A stretch of DNA of 64,000 nucleotides from an uncultured Clostridia bacterium (lineage in GTDB: Bacteria; Bacillota; Clostridia; Christensenellales; CAG-917). The stretch spans positions 124,001-188,000 of the forward strand of contig CALVNH010000001.1 of assembly GCA_944349635.1 (NCBI GenBank). The letters are read 5' to 3'. Below, in pieces: positions 15,683-28,296 of the stretch. Under the pieces are notes generated by a model. That model made no database searches, was not told the origin of the DNA, and worked only from the letters and a program-made list of their open reading frames with translations. Each line of letters starts with the position of its first letter. Position 1 is the stretch's first letter. A program made the position numbers and the translations under genes.

Positions 15683-18136
15683 TTACCTCCTCATCATGCC
15701 GTAACGCTTGCGGAATCCGAATACGTACGGCACGGCGACGTAAAGTGCCGACACGGACAACCCCGCGGTGACGGCGACCCAGAAGTTATACATGAAACCG
15801 AAGTAAAGTCCGAACAGCCTGAGTGCGTTCACAAGGCACAGCGCGGCGGGCAACGACAGCAGAAAAGCGAGCACGAACGCGGTAAGCACGGAGACTGCGT
15901 GCTCCGCCGTTTCGGACGCAAGCAAAGCCGATTTGGAAAGCCCGGCGCAAAGCAGGGTTCCGCGCGTCCTCTCCGAAAGCGAACGCCCCACGGTGACTCC
16001 AGCAAGTGCCGTCACGAAAACCAGTGCTGTCAGAACAAACGCCAAAGTACCGACGAGATTGAACACGCTGTCTATCGACTGCACGTCCCACTTATACGCC
16101 TCTATCGCCGGCACGGCGTAATAGTTCCTGTCCGAAAATGCCGAACGCACGGCTTCCGCGACGGACTCGGCGTCGGAATCGGCGACGAGTATAACCGTGT
16201 CGGGACTCAGTGCGAATTTTTCGGCAAGAAGCCTTTGCGAAACGAGAACATAGTTGCCGTTGAAAAAGTTGTGCCGCACGAAGCCGCCCACGGTGAATTC
16301 TCTTTCGTCGCCGCCCACTTTGAGCACTACCCCGTCACCCACGGAAACTCCGTTCAGTTCGTGCACGGAATAATCCAGCACGATAGAATCGCCTTCCGCC
16401 GATTCCAGAATGTTTCGCACATCCGCCTCGGGCGTGACGTACTCGAAAGCCATAAGCCCCAGAGCTTGCGCTCCGTCGGAGCCTATTATGTTGGTGGTTG
16501 ACTGTTTGCCGCCCGCGAAACTTATGTCCGCCTGTCGCCACACGGTGAAGTATGCGGAGTTCACGCCTTGCGTCGCTTCGAACTCGTCAAGGTTGACGTC
16601 CGAGGACACGTTGGTGACAAGAATCATGTTTTCGAACTCCTTGGTGTAGTCGCCGAATATCGACGTCGTGAGCGACCACGAGACGAACAGCAGCATCACG
16701 ACCATGAGCCCGACGACAAGAGTCTGCGAGGTTCTGGACGCCCGTCTTTCGCGCACAACCGAGTACGACGCCACTTTGAGCGCGGGAGAAGAGGAACGTC
16801 CCGCCACCTTCGCCGCACCTCGCACCGCAAACGGCACGACGGCACCGCCGAGGGCAAGCAACAGAATCATATTTACCACGGAAAGTACGCCCATTGCTCC
16901 GGGAACGAGATTCTCGACGAGCAACAATACCAGCGTGACCGCCGCAAGCGCAACCGCGAACACAACGCCGCTCTTGGCGGGTTTTTGCACGGAATCGAGA
17001 TTCTCGCGTACGGAGCTTCCGAAAACTTTCAACAGCGGATAAAGCGATGCCGCAAGCGCAACCGCAAAGCCCGCGACGGACGCACCGAAAAGCAACAGTC
17101 CGTTGACGGAGAACGTGAGCGTGGACGACAACACCGCTTTGAGCAACAGCACGAACACGCCGCCTGCCAGCAATGCTCCGACCGCCGCGCCGATAAAAGC
17201 TATTATCGCGCTTTCCGTCAGGAATATGCCGAGCAGTTGCGCTTTCGTGGCTCCCGCCACGGTGAGTTTCGATGCATAGGCGCGCTTATCGGCAATACCC
17301 AACGCGAAGATGAGCACAATGCCCGCCACGCACAGAACCGCAACCGCGACACCGGAAACGGTCACGGGAGCGGAAATTCCGTCCGCACGGGTTTTGACAT
17401 AGCCCGTATCCGCACTCACGTCGACGGTAAGATTTGCGTATTCGGGCATTGCGGCGATTTCCGCCGCAAGTTCGTCAGTGCTCTTCCCGTCGGCGGCACG
17501 GATGTAAATTTCGTTGTACACGGGCAATCCGCCCACCAGTCTGTCGACGCCGCCGTCAACCGTGCCTATGACGCAATAGGGGGCGTCGGACAGAAAATAT
17601 CCGTCGCTTTCGGCGATGACGGCAACGATAAATCCGACGCTCTTTCCACCGCCCGCAAGCGAGGACACTTCGAAACGGCTTCCGACTTTCAGTCCGAACC
17701 TCTCCGCCATGGCTTCCGATACGGCGACGTTATCCTCGTTTGCGACAAGGTCGTCCACGTTGCCGTCGGCGGCCTCAATGGTCTGCAAAAGTTGCAGTTT
17801 GTCCCTGTCGAAACCGCGCATCTGCACGTATTCCGACTCGCCGTCCGCACGTTTCGCCAAAGCGTAAAGCGACAGCGACGGACAGACGTATTCGACATCT
17901 TCGAGAGAATACAGTGGGTCGACGAAAGCCAGCTTGTCCTCGTTGCTTCTCCCCTTTATCAAGAGATGGCTGCTGCCCGCGGCGGAAGTTTCCACTGCGT
18001 AGATGTATTCGTAAACCGCGTCGCCGAAAGAAAACATACAGAAAAACATGGCAACGGCAAGCGCGATGACTGCAATCGTCGCAACCGTACGCCAGGGTTT
18101 TACTTTCAGATTTTTCAGCGCAAGGTTAAAAATCAT
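15683..18136 (-). CDS. FtsX/MacB-type ABC transporter permease
   Basis: The product is 817 residues. An N-terminal membrane helix (about 15-38) precedes a large extracytoplasmic MacB-PCD-like domain. A FtsX core of three helices (about 260-380) is followed by two more helices, a second extracytoplasmic domain, and a second FtsX core near the C-terminus. This two-halves layout is typical of Gram-positive FtsX-like permeases, which use ATP for mechanical work on lipoproteins, peptides or cell-wall enzymes rather than classical transport. Its ATG overlaps the stop of the ATPase gene. The ligand is unknown, and no histidine kinase pair of the Bce type is adjacent. Confidence 0.9.
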   Translation of the reverse strand: MIFNLALKNLKVKPWRTVATIAVIALAVAMFFCMFSFGDAVYEYIYAVETSAAGSSHLLIKGRSNEDKLAFVDPLYSLEDVEYVCPSLSLYALAKRADGESEYVQMRGFDRDKLQLLQTIEAADGNVDDLVANEDNVAVSEAMAERFGLKVGSRFEVSSLAGGGKSVGFIVAVIAESDGYFLSDAPYCVIGTVDGGVDRLVGGLPVYNEIYIRAADGKSTDELAAEIAAMPEYANLTVDVSADTGYVKTRADGISAPVTVSGVAVAVLCVAGIVLIFALGIADKRAYASKLTVAGATKAQLLGIFLTESAIIAFIGAAVGALLAGGVFVLLLKAVLSSTLTFSVNGLLLFGASVAGFAVALAASLYPLLKVFGSSVRENLDSVQKPAKSGVVFAVALAAVTLVLLLVENLVPGAMGVLSVVNMILLLALGGAVVPFAVRGAAKVAGRSSSPALKVASYSVVRERRASRTSQTLVVGLMVVMLLFVSWSLTTSIFGDYTKEFENMILVTNVSSDVNLDEFEATQGVNSAYFTVWRQADISFAGGKQSTTNIIGSDGAQALGLMAFEYVTPEADVRNILESAEGDSIVLDYSVHELNGVSVGDGVVLKVGGDEREFTVGGFVRHNFFNGNYVLVSQRLLAEKFALSPDTVILVADSDAESVAEAVRSAFSDRNYYAVPAIEAYKWDVQSIDSVFNLVGTLAFVLTALVFVTALAGVTVGRSLSERTRGTLLCAGLSKSALLASETAEHAVSVLTAFVLAFLLSLPAALCLVNALRLFGLYFGFMYNFWVAVTAGLSVSALYVAVPYVFGFRKRYGMMRR

Positions 18137-18810
18137 TTCTTGATGAGCCCGTCCTCTATGGTGATGATGCGCGAGGCGTACGCGGAGTGCGCCGCGGAGT
18201 GCGTGACCATAAGCAACGCAACCTTTCTTTCCTCGTTGATTTTTTTGAGCAGTTCCATGACCTGCGTTCCTCTCTCCTTATCAAGACTGCCCGTCGGCTC
18301 GTCCAGAAAAATGATTTTGGGAGAAGTGACGAGTGCCCTTGCGAGAGCCACGCGCTGCTGCTCGCCGCCCGACAACTGTTTGGGCAAATTGTTGAGCCTT
18401 GCGGAAATCCCCAGGAAGTCGCACACTTCGGAAACGCTGTCGCGGTAGTCCTTCTCCTTGCGTTTGTCCAGCACGAGAGGGAGCACTATGTTCTCGTATG
18501 CGGTGAGATGAGGCACGAGGTTGTCGAACTGGTAAACGAAAGAAATTTCCCGTCTGCGCATCGCCGCCATATCCTCGTCGGAAACGGAAGCCAGATTCCT
18601 CCCCAAAAGAGTGACGGAGCCTTCCGTGGGTTTGTCTATACCGGCAAGAAGATAAAGCAAAGTCGATTTTCCCGAGCCGGATTCGCCGACGATTGCAACG
18701 AATTCGCCCTCGTCCACGGAAAGGCTGACCCCTTTCAGCACCTCTGTGACGAGGGAGTCGGCTACATAACTTTTCTTGACGTTTTCCGCTTGCAGAATGC
18801 GGTTGCTCAT
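18133..18810 (-). CDS. LolD/MacB-type ABC transporter ATPase
   Basis: The product is 225 residues. Walker A VGESGSGKSTLLYLLAGID is near residue 38, signature LSGGEQQRVALARALV near 140, and Walker B IIFLDEPTGSLD follows with the conserved TGSLD typical of the LolD/FtsE/MacB group. MVTHS is the H-loop. GGGAGG precedes the ATG at 18810, which has its own promoter at 18880-18908. It energises the FtsX-like permease encoded next. Confidence 0.95.
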   Translation of the reverse strand: MSNRILQAENVKKSYVADSLVTEVLKGVSLSVDEGEFVAIVGESGSGKSTLLYLLAGIDKPTEGSVTLLGRNLASVSDEDMAAMRRREISFVYQFDNLVPHLTAYENIVLPLVLDKRKEKDYRDSVSEVCDFLGISARLNNLPKQLSGGEQQRVALARALVTSPKIIFLDEPTGSLDKERGTQVMELLKKINEERKVALLMVTHSAAHSAYASRIITIEDGLIKK

Positions 18811-18846
18811 AAATACCTCCCAAACGGTCCGCGTGTCGGGAATTCA

Positions 18847-18869
18847 ACGGATATTTTACCTGTATCCGT
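18847..18869 (-). repeat. Inverted repeat in the ABC-ATPase leader
   Basis: Perfect 7-bp arms ACGGATA (18847-18853) and TATCCGT (18863-18869) flank a 9-nt loop inside the leader, about 35 nt before the start codon. It may be an RNA stem-loop or an operator for the LolD/FtsX operon. Confidence 0.45.
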
Positions 18870-18879
18870 AGTTTTTATA

Positions 18880-18908
18880 AGTATATCATATCACGGACAC
18901 GCGTACAA
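18880..18908 (-). promoter_or_regulatory. Sigma-A promoter for the LolD/FtsX/lipoprotein operon
   Basis: TTGTAC (18903-18908) and TATACT (18880-18885) are 17 bp apart on minus. The leader to the ATPase ATG is about 65 nt. The region to queH is divergent. Confidence 0.65.
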
Positions 18909-18967
18909 GACAAAGGAAAAACTAGTCTTGCGCAAAATGAAAGTTCACCCCTCAAACGAAGGTAATC

Positions 18968-18996
18968 TTGCCTCACGCCGCCGAAAGTGCTATACT
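18968..18996 (+). promoter_or_regulatory. Promoter for queH, start site at or near the ATG
   Basis: TTGCCT (18968-18973) and TATACT (18991-18996) are separated by 17 bp. The predicted start falls around 19002-19005, that is at the queH ATG, which implies a leaderless mRNA. Confidence 0.5.
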
Positions 18997-19004
18997 GTCC
19001 GCGT

Positions 19005-19652
19005 ATGAAAAAACCGACAAACGCAATCGACAGGGAGATAGAGTCAAGCCTTTCGACGGGCATCCGCAAAAGGCTGCTTCTGCACGTCTGTTGCGGTCCG
19101 TGCGCCGCAGGAGTTCTTCCGCGCGTGACGCCGCACTTCGACGTGACGCTGTACTTCTGCAATTCCAATATTCTCCCGAAAGACGAGTTTATAAGACGTT
19201 TAGATGCCCTGAAACTGCTTTTGACGCATTTTACGGACGTAAAACTAATCGTGGCGGAATACAACCCGCAACACTTTCTGCAAATTGTGCAAGGCCTGGA
19301 ATCTCTTCCCGAAGGCGGTGCCCGTTGTGCGGAATGCTTCGGAATGCGCCTCGGAGAAACCGCGGAATACCTTGCCGCTCACGGTGACGAATACGACTTT
19401 TTCGCAACCACTCTTACGGTCAGTCCGCATAAGGACGCCGCCGCGGTAAACGCCGCGGGAGAACTTGCGGCAGAAAATTTCGGTGTGAAATATCTTTCGT
19501 CGGATTTCAAAAAACACGACGGATACCTCACGTCGATAAGACTCTGCAAACAATACGGCATTTACCGCCAGACATACTGCGGGTGCGGATTCCCTTCCGC
19601 CGCAAGGCACGACGGGGACGTTTCTCCGCCCGCGACGCAACCCCGCACGTGA
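19005..19652 (+). CDS. queH: Epoxyqueuosine reductase QueH
   Basis: QueH (DUF208) carries out the last step of queuosine synthesis, reducing epoxyqueuosine in tRNA, as a substitute for QueG. The 215-residue product shows the expected cysteine set: LHVCCGPCAAG near residue 28, RCAECFGMRL near 107, TTLTVSPHK, and DFKKHDGY leading to YRQTYCGCGFP near 187. ATG at 19005 fits the family; a GTG at 18987 is in frame but neither has a Shine-Dalgarno, and the promoter lies so close that the ATG may be leaderless. The gene uses TTA (19200-19202) and CTA (19245-19247) codons that neighbours avoid. No other queuosine genes are adjacent. Confidence 0.94.
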   Translation: MKKPTNAIDREIESSLSTGIRKRLLLHVCCGPCAAGVLPRVTPHFDVTLYFCNSNILPKDEFIRRLDALKLLLTHFTDVKLIVAEYNPQHFLQIVQGLESLPEGGARCAECFGMRLGETAEYLAAHGDEYDFFATTLTVSPHKDAAAVNAAGELAAENFGVKYLSSDFKKHDGYLTSIRLCKQYGIYRQTYCGCGFPSAARHDGDVSPPATQPRT

Positions 19653-19703
19653 TTTCGCAATACAAAAGACCGGCAACGGGCAAACATAAAACGGAACGAA
19701 AAA

Positions 19704-19731
19704 GAAAATCCGCCGCACGGCGGATTTTTGT
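19704..19731. terminator. Bidirectional terminator between queH and the V-ATPase operon
   Basis: A perfect 10-bp stem (19706-19715 with 19718-19727) has T runs on both strands. It lies between the convergent queH (plus) and V-ATPase subunit D (minus). Confidence 0.85.
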
Positions 19732-19775
19732 TTACGGCGCAACCGCCCGTCTTGTCGGGAACGTCCCCGCAACGG

Positions 19776-20405
19776 TCAGCGGTTCTCTATCATCGACTTG
19801 ACTTTCATGAGGCGTATCGTCGCACTTCTCTCGTTTTCGTCAAGTTTCATGGTGATGTACTTTATCGTTTCTTCAAGCTGCGGTATCATGACGTATTCGA
19901 GAGCGTTGACTCTGCGACGGTTCTTCTCGATTTCGTCCGCAAGCATATTGCACGTCTTTTCCACTTCGGCGAGTTTGAGCAGTTTTGCAAGCAACGTGGA
20001 CAGCGTGGAAATGGAATTGTCCAGCTCCGAAGTCACGCTTGCAAAGGAATAAGGATAGAGGTCTCCTCCCTCCTGCTCCGCGATTTCGAACTCGGGCACG
20101 CCCACGCTCATGACGTTCTTCTCCGAAGTTTTCAGTTCCACCTTGACGCCGGGCATGGCGATTGCCTCTTCAATCACGGAATCGCTGGACACGGCACGGG
20201 CAAGCATAAACTCCTTCAAGGCTTGCGAAAGCTCGCCTTCCACTTCCTCGCGCAGGCGCTTGTTCTCGCGGATATAGAGCATAAATTGCCTTATCATCTC
20301 GTCGGACTTGTCTTTCAGAAGTTTATGTCCGCGAGTGGCTGTTTTGAGACGGGTTTTGAGACGTCTCAGCTCCATTCTGGTGGGATTAACGTTGAGTTTT
20401 GCCAT
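19776..20405 (-). CDS. ntpD: V-type ATP synthase subunit D (central stalk)
   Basis: The product is 209 residues of almost entirely long coiled-coil helices, as expected for the rotor shaft. The N-terminus [20 protein letters not shown] and the C-terminal region with [20 protein letters not shown] are conserved in archaeal/V-type subunit D. It turns inside the A3B3 ring and links it to subunits F and C. It is the last gene of the V-ATPase operon, 9 bp after subunit B. Confidence 0.96.
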   Translation of the reverse strand: MAKLNVNPTRMELRRLKTRLKTATRGHKLLKDKSDEMIRQFMLYIRENKRLREEVEGELSQALKEFMLARAVSSDSVIEEAIAMPGVKVELKTSEKNVMSVGVPEFEIAEQEGGDLYPYSFASVTSELDNSISTLSTLLAKLLKLAEVEKTCNMLADEIEKNRRRVNALEYVMIPQLEETIKYITMKLDENERSATIRLMKVKSMIENR

Positions 20406-20414
20406 AATTACAGA

Positions 20415-21815
20415 TTACTGTTCGGATTTCGCGTCCGCACCGGGCGCGCTCCTGTAGTATTTGTCGAGATATGCGTCGCGGATACGTTTCAGTTCGCTTC
20501 TGGGAAGAAGAGCCAGAAGCTCCCAACCCAAATCAAGCGTTTCCTCAATGGTTCTGTTGACGTTGAAGCCCTGCGACACATAACGCTTTTCGAACTCGTC
20601 CGCAAACCGCGCAAACTTCTTGTCCGTTTCGGTCAGGGCGGCTTCGCCGAGAATTGAGCTCAGCTCCTTCGCCTCTTTGCCCTGCGCGTACGCGCTGAAC
20701 AGCTGGTTCATCGTGTCGGCGTGGTCCTCTCTGGTCTTGCCCGCTCCGATACCTTTGTCTTTGAGTCGGCTGAGCGACGGCAAAACGTCGATAGGAGGCG
20801 TCAAACCCTTTTTGTACAGTTCGCGGGAAAGCAGAATCTGCCCTTCCGTGATGTAACCGGTGAGGTCGGGAATGGGGTGCGTCTTGTCGTCCTCGGGCAT
20901 GGTAAGAATGGGTATCTGCGTTATTGAGCCCTTCTTTCCGACGATACGTCCCGCTCTTTCGTACATCGTCGCAAGGTCGGTGTAAAGATATCCGGGATAT
21001 CCGCGACGTCCGGGGACTTCCTTTCGCGCGGCGGAAACTTCACGCAACGCTTCCGCGTAATTGGTGATATCCGTGGTTATGACCAGCACGTGCATATCCT
21101 TTTCGTATGCCAGATACTCCGCGGCGGTGAGAGCCATACGCGGCGTGGCGATACGCTCGATTGCAGGGTCGTTTGCCAGGTTGACGAACATGACGGCTCT
21201 TTCGATTGCACCCGTCTTTCTGAAATCGGAGATGAAGAAGTCCGCCTCTTCGAAAGTTATGCCGACCGCGGCGAAAACCACGGCGAACTTGCTGTCGGAG
21301 CCTATGACCCTTGCCTGTCGCGCAATCTGCGCGGCAAGCTCCGCGTGCGGCAGACCCGACATCGAGAACACGGGAAGCTTCTGCCCTCTGACCAAGGTAT
21401 TGAGCCCGTCGATTGCGCTGACGCCCGTCTGAATGAACTCGTTGGGATAGTCTCTCGCAACGGGGTTGATGGGCTGACCGTTGATGTTCATCTTCTTTTC
21501 GGGGATAATGGGCGCGCCGCCGTCACGGGGACGTCCCATACCGTCGAAAACTCTGCCCAGCATTTCTTCGGACACGGCAAGTTCTATACTCTTGCCGAGA
21601 AATCTGGCTTTTGATGTGGACATCTTTATGCCCTGCGACGGCTCGAACAGCTGAACGAGAGCCTTGTCGCGGTTGATTTCCAGCACCTTTCCGCTTCTGA
21701 TTTCGCCGTTTTCCTGTCTGATTTCGACAAGTTCGTCGTACTTGACGCCTTCCACTCCGTCGACCAGCATAAGAGGTCCGACTATTTCTTTTATGGTTCT
21801 ATATTCCTTCAACAT
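20415..21815 (-). CDS. ntpB: V-type ATP synthase subunit B (non-catalytic)
   Basis: The product is 466 residues. As in other B subunits the Walker A is missing and [20 protein letters not shown] stands in its place. [19 protein letters not shown] and [14 protein letters not shown] are conserved. B alternates with A in the hexamer and provides residues to the catalytic sites. It follows subunit A with a 1-nt gap, so translation is coupled. Confidence 0.97.
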   Translation of the reverse strand: MLKEYRTIKEIVGPLMLVDGVEGVKYDELVEIRQENGEIRSGKVLEINRDKALVQLFEPSQGIKMSTSKARFLGKSIELAVSEEMLGRVFDGMGRPRDGGAPIIPEKKMNINGQPINPVARDYPNEFIQTGVSAIDGLNTLVRGQKLPVFSMSGLPHAELAAQIARQARVIGSDSKFAVVFAAVGITFEEADFFISDFRKTGAIERAVMFVNLANDPAIERIATPRMALTAAEYLAYEKDMHVLVITTDITNYAEALREVSAARKEVPGRRGYPGYLYTDLATMYERAGRIVGKKGSITQIPILTMPEDDKTHPIPDLTGYITEGQILLSRELYKKGLTPPIDVLPSLSRLKDKGIGAGKTREDHADTMNQLFSAYAQGKEAKELSSILGEAALTETDKKFARFADEFEKRYVSQGFNVNRTIEETLDLGWELLALLPRSELKRIRDAYLDKYYRSAPGADAKSEQ

Positions 21816-21816
21816 A

Positions 21817-23580
21817 TCACATTCCTCCTTCGTCGGAGAGTGCCAGCATTTCCTTTTTGAGCGTCGCGAAAATGTCGTCGAACTTCGCGCTTTCCTCTTC
21901 GGGAATATATTTCGCTCTGCCTATCTGCTCTTTGACGGACAAATCGAGGATATCTTCGATGTCGACGTTCTTCTCCAACGCCTCGTGACCCAACCTGTTG
22001 TATTCCAGAATGAGTTTCAGCATGAGTTTCTGCTTTTCGAGAGAAGTATACGTATCGATTTCGTGAAACGCGTTTTGGTGCAGATAGTCCTCTCTTATGG
22101 ACTTGGCGGTTTCCATCGTCAGTCTGTCGTAAGGCGACAGCGCGTCCATACCGACAAGTCGGACGATTTCGTCCAAAGAGGCTTCCTCCTGCAAAATACG
22201 CATTGCCGCGGAACGCAGTCCCACCCATTCGTCGCCGACGTTTTCGGAGTACCACCCGCCGAGGCGGTCCGCATAAAGCGAATAGCTGGTGAGCCAGTCG
22301 ACGGCGGGGAAATGACGCTTGTACGCAAGCGAAGCGGAAAGTCCCCAGAAGACCTTGACGATTCGGAGCGTGCTCTGAGCCACGGGTTCCGAAAGGTCGC
22401 CGCCGGGAGGCGAAACCGCACCGATTGCAGTAATGGCGCCCTGTTTGCCGTTTCCGCCCAAGACCTTGACAAGCCCCGCTCTCTCGTAGAACTCCGCAAG
22501 ACGGGAGCTCAGGTATGCGGGATAACCTTCTTCGCCGGGCATCTCTTCAAGACGTCCGCTCATTTCGCGCAACGCTTCCGCCCAACGCGAAGTGGAGTCC
22601 GCCATAATCGCAACGGAATAGCCCATATCGCGGAAATACTCCGCAATGGTTATACCTGTATAAATGGAAGCCTCACGCGCCGCAACGGGCATGTCGGACG
22701 TGTTTGCGATGAGCACCGTTCTCTTCATCAGAGGCTGTCCGCTGTGAGGGTCGATAAGTTCGGGGAACTCGTTGAGAACGTCCGTCATCTCGTTTCCGCG
22801 TTCACCGCAACCGACGTAGACGATGATGTCCGCGTCCGCCCATTTCGCCAGCTGGTGCTGAACGACGGTCTTGCCGCTGCCGAAGGGGCCGGGAACCGCC
22901 GCAACGCCGCCCTTTGCAATCGGGAACAACGTGTCTATGACCCTCTGTCCTGTCACCAGGGGCGCCACGGGAGCCAGTTTCTCGGCATAGGGTCTGCCCT
23001 TTCGGACAGGCCATTTCTGCAACATACAGACATTTTTGTCGCCGTCGGGAGAGGACACGACTGCGACCGTTTCGTCAACGGTGAACTTGCCCTTCTTGAT
23101 TTCCTTGATTGTGCCTTCGACACCCACGGGAACCATGATTCTGTGCTCCACAAGCACGTTTTCCTGCACGGTACCGATGACGTTTCCGGGCACGACTTTG
23201 TCGCCCTTCTTTACCGTAGGCACGAACTCCCATTTCTTTTCATGGTCGACGGCACTGACGGTGACGCCGCGGGCGATACGGTCACCCGAAACCTCGCGCA
23301 GCTTGGAAAGCGGACGCTGTATCCCGTCGTAGATGCCCTCAATCAACCCGGGGGCAAGTTCGACGGACAGCGCGGAACCCGTGGAATATACGTTTTCTCC
23401 GGGACCAAGACCGCTGGTTTCCTCGTAGACCTGAATGGACGCAAGGTCGCCGCGCAACTCGATTATCTCGCCAATCAGTTGCTTTTCGCTGACGCGCACG
23501 ACGTCGTACATTTTGCTGTCCGCCATGTTTTCGGCGATAATCAACGGTCCGGAAACCTTAACAATTTTACCGACTTGCAT
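21817..23580 (-). CDS. ntpA: V-type ATP synthase subunit A (catalytic)
   Basis: The product is 587 residues, the usual length. The P-loop [13 protein letters not shown] is near residue 230 and is followed by the catalytic-glutamate region [14 protein letters not shown]. The [20 protein letters not shown] block and the A-type non-homologous insertion (around residues 110-190) are present. It hydrolyses or makes ATP. Its ATG shares one base with the TAA of subunit F. The entire gene contains no TTA, CTA or TCA codon. Confidence 0.98.
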   Translation of the reverse strand: MQVGKIVKVSGPLIIAENMADSKMYDVVRVSEKQLIGEIIELRGDLASIQVYEETSGLGPGENVYSTGSALSVELAPGLIEGIYDGIQRPLSKLREVSGDRIARGVTVSAVDHEKKWEFVPTVKKGDKVVPGNVIGTVQENVLVEHRIMVPVGVEGTIKEIKKGKFTVDETVAVVSSPDGDKNVCMLQKWPVRKGRPYAEKLAPVAPLVTGQRVIDTLFPIAKGGVAAVPGPFGSGKTVVQHQLAKWADADIIVYVGCGERGNEMTDVLNEFPELIDPHSGQPLMKRTVLIANTSDMPVAAREASIYTGITIAEYFRDMGYSVAIMADSTSRWAEALREMSGRLEEMPGEEGYPAYLSSRLAEFYERAGLVKVLGGNGKQGAITAIGAVSPPGGDLSEPVAQSTLRIVKVFWGLSASLAYKRHFPAVDWLTSYSLYADRLGGWYSENVGDEWVGLRSAAMRILQEEASLDEIVRLVGMDALSPYDRLTMETAKSIREDYLHQNAFHEIDTYTSLEKQKLMLKLILEYNRLGHEALEKNVDIEDILDLSVKEQIGRAKYIPEEESAKFDDIFATLKKEMLALSDEGGM

Positions 23581-23909
23581 TAGTTATCCTCTCTATCAAA
23601 CAAAATATCCGCGCCGATTGCTTTCTCGACGTCGGCTTTTATGCCCTTCATACCGAAGCCCGAATTCCCTTCCGCGGACGGAATGGGCACGACGACGGGA
23701 TAAGGACGCGCCTTATATCTCATCAACAGCGAACTTATTTGCTCGGCGATTTGCTCCGTGACGAAAATGACGGAATACGTGCGGGCAAGGTTTTTCACCT
23801 TCTCGCGCGCTTCCATTTCGCCTTCCACGGGGAAGACGTCCAGCCCAATCGCCTTGAAGGCGAGAACGGAGTCCTTGTCACCGACAACCGCAATACCTTC
23901 ACGCACCAT
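23580..23909 (-). CDS. ntpG: V-type ATP synthase subunit F
   Basis: The product is 109 residues with the Rossmann-like start [20 protein letters not shown] and the central strand [12 protein letters not shown] of subunit F, a rotor component that binds subunit D and regulates activity. I chose ATG at 23909. An in-frame GTG at 23918 lies too close to the AAAGGA. The start overlaps the end of subunit C by 11 bp. Confidence 0.9.
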   Translation of the reverse strand: MVREGIAVVGDKDSVLAFKAIGLDVFPVEGEMEAREKVKNLARTYSVIFVTEQIAEQISSLLMRYKARPYPVVVPIPSAEGNSGFGMKGIKADVEKAIGADILFDREDN

Positions 23910-24870
23910 AAATATCACGCATCCTTTCTTTGATTAAAGCGGGTTCGACGCGGTTTTTGATGCCCGCGAAAACCAGCTTGACTGCCTTGATGTCGGCAAG
24001 TTTGCCAAGATAGAATCCGACGACGGGCGCGCACGAGAACATATCGTCGCGGTCCTTTTTCCAATACGCAAGCAACGCATTGTCCGCCGCTACCTCGAAA
24101 GCAATCAGCCCTTCGTCACACGCCTTCTCCGCAAGAACGCGGTACGGCGTGAACTTGCATTTGTCGCGGAAAACCTCCGTCGGCATTTCGAACGACGAAA
24201 GGAAAAATTCCTCGTCGAGACTGCCTCCGTCCACGAAATTTTCACGGAACAGTTTTTCCGACAACCCCTGTTTCCTGCAACGGAAAAACGCGGCAAGATT
24301 GGCACAGTCGGCTTTGAACACGAAATAACCTGCCACAGCTTGTCCGCCTTTCTGTGCAACGGCGACAATGTCGCGGAACATAGCCTTGTCCACGGTGCAG
24401 TCGATACCGTGAGGCGTAACTCTTCCTTCCGCAACGCTCTTTTCCACGGAGCGGACGGCTTCCGCCATGAGAGGACGGAGCGAGGTGTAATCGCCCTCCG
24501 CGCCCTCTTTCAGTTTTTCGACGTCGAACAGTCCTTCCGCGCCCAGCACGGGACTTTTGGCACCCGTGACCGTGGCTTTGAGCAATGCTTTCAGATTGTG
24601 ATAGTCGTAGACAAGAAGAAAAGCGTCCAAAGCTCCGTCGACGTTGAACTCGCGCAAGAGCGCCGCAGCGGCTTTTTCCTCCGCTTCGATGAGTCTGTCC
24701 GCGCTCACGTTGTCGCCGGACGCCGACGCTCCGAAACCGGACTCCGCCAAAATCTTCTGAAAATCACGCACGGAGGCAGCCTCGGTCAGCCTTTGTAACT
24801 GCTGCTGCCCCAGAAGCCGCGACTCCATGGATTTTATTCTGGCGTTCTGAAAGATGAATTTATCCGACAT
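23899..24870 (-). CDS. ntpC: V-type ATP synthase subunit C
   Basis: The product is 323 residues, all helical, starting MSDKFIFQNARIKSMESRLL, where the Ar-K-x-ME-x-RLL block is typical of the subunit C/AC39 family. Subunit C is the funnel that links the central shaft to the membrane c ring. ATG at 24870 lies 1 nt after the subunit E stop. A longer in-frame version to 24960 would overlap subunit E fully and has a non-homologous basic N-terminus, so it was rejected. Confidence 0.92.
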   Translation of the reverse strand: MSDKFIFQNARIKSMESRLLGQQQLQRLTEAASVRDFQKILAESGFGASASGDNVSADRLIEAEEKAAAALLREFNVDGALDAFLLVYDYHNLKALLKATVTGAKSPVLGAEGLFDVEKLKEGAEGDYTSLRPLMAEAVRSVEKSVAEGRVTPHGIDCTVDKAMFRDIVAVAQKGGQAVAGYFVFKADCANLAAFFRCRKQGLSEKLFRENFVDGGSLDEEFFLSSFEMPTEVFRDKCKFTPYRVLAEKACDEGLIAFEVAADNALLAYWKKDRDDMFSCAPVVGFYLGKLADIKAVKLVFAGIKNRVEPALIKERMRDIYGA

Positions 24871-24871
24871 A

Positions 24872-25447
24872 TCAACCGAAAAGTTTCGTTGCCGTTTCCG
24901 ACTCTTTTTCGTCGCGGAGCAAATCGAACTCCACTTCGAGGGTGAGGTTCTTGTCCACACCGTTGCCCGAAAGCACTATCCCGCCGTCAAAATCGCCGAT
25001 TTCGGGGTTTAACGTGAGTTTTATGCCCTTCTTCCCTGCGATTTCGTCAATCAGCTTCTTTGTGACTATTCCCTTTTCTCTTGCGGAAACTGTGACTGTG
25101 TCACCGTCCTCGGCGCACTGCAACATTCCGCATATCAGTTTTTTGTATGCGGTTTTGTCGAGGTTTGCCGCCTTTTCGCGCGCCATGCGGAATGTTTCGT
25201 CAAGCATTGCCGATTTGGTTTCGAGCAACAGCTTCTTTGCGTCCAGTTCCGCAACCGTGGCGGAACGCTCCGCCACGTCCTTTACGGCGCGGTCGATGTC
25301 GCTTTTGTTGGCCGCAAGATAGCTTTTGCACTGTTCCGCCGCAAGTGAAATGATTTCGTCGGCTTTCTTTTCCGCCTCCGAAACCGTGGCTTTGGCCTGT
25401 GCTTCCGCTTCGGAAATGATTTTTTCTATGATGGCTTCTTTCGACAT
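24872..25447 (-). CDS. ntpE: V-type ATP synthase subunit E (peripheral stalk)
   Basis: The product is 191 residues. A long N-terminal Ala/Glu/Lys-rich coiled coil (MSKEAIIEKIISEAEAQAKA, to about residue 75) leads to a C-terminal globular domain with DFDGGIVLSGNGVDKNLTLE. It matches subunit E, which pairs with the H/G-type subunit to form the stator stalk. It follows subunit K with a 1-nt gap. Confidence 0.93.
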   Translation of the reverse strand: MSKEAIIEKIISEAEAQAKATVSEAEKKADEIISLAAEQCKSYLAANKSDIDRAVKDVAERSATVAELDAKKLLLETKSAMLDETFRMAREKAANLDKTAYKKLICGMLQCAEDGDTVTVSAREKGIVTKKLIDEIAGKKGIKLTLNPEIGDFDGGIVLSGNGVDKNLTLEVEFDLLRDEKESETATKLFG

Positions 25448-25448
25448 A

Positions 25449-27967
<2,519 letters not shown>

Positions 27968-27970
27968 AAA

Positions 27971-28288
27971 TCAATACTTACTCAAAAACGCCGTGAGCAG
28001 TTCGTCCGCCGCGGCTTCCATACGCTTCTTTCCGGACGAGGCAAGTGCCTTTGCCTTTTTCGCGCCCTCTTCGAGAATCTCCGCACGCCGCGCTTCCGCC
28101 TGCTTTTCCGCAGCGGCAACGGCGGCCTTCATGTCCTCTTTGCAAAGTTCGGCGGTCAGCTTCTTCTGTTTTTCGGCTTCCGCTTCGGCGGCAAGGACGA
28201 TTTCCTTCCCCTTTTGGAAGGCTTCCCTTCTTATTTCCTCCGCGCGGGCTTCCGCTTCGCTTATTTCGCGCAATACTTCTTCAATCAT
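27971..28288 (-). CDS. ntpF: V-type ATP synthase subunit H/G-like stator coiled coil
   Basis: The product is 105 residues, almost wholly a charged coiled coil (MIEEVLREISEAEARAEEIR onward). It is the first gene of the ATPase set and occupies the place of ntpF/ahaH, whose product pairs with subunit E in the peripheral stalk. Length and composition agree; sequence identity in this family is always weak. It follows rpiB by 8 bp. Confidence 0.85.
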   Translation of the reverse strand: MIEEVLREISEAEARAEEIRREAFQKGKEIVLAAEAEAEKQKKLTAELCKEDMKAAVAAAEKQAEARRAEILEEGAKKAKALASSGKKRMEAAADELLTAFLSKY

Positions 28289-28296
28289 ATTTCCTC

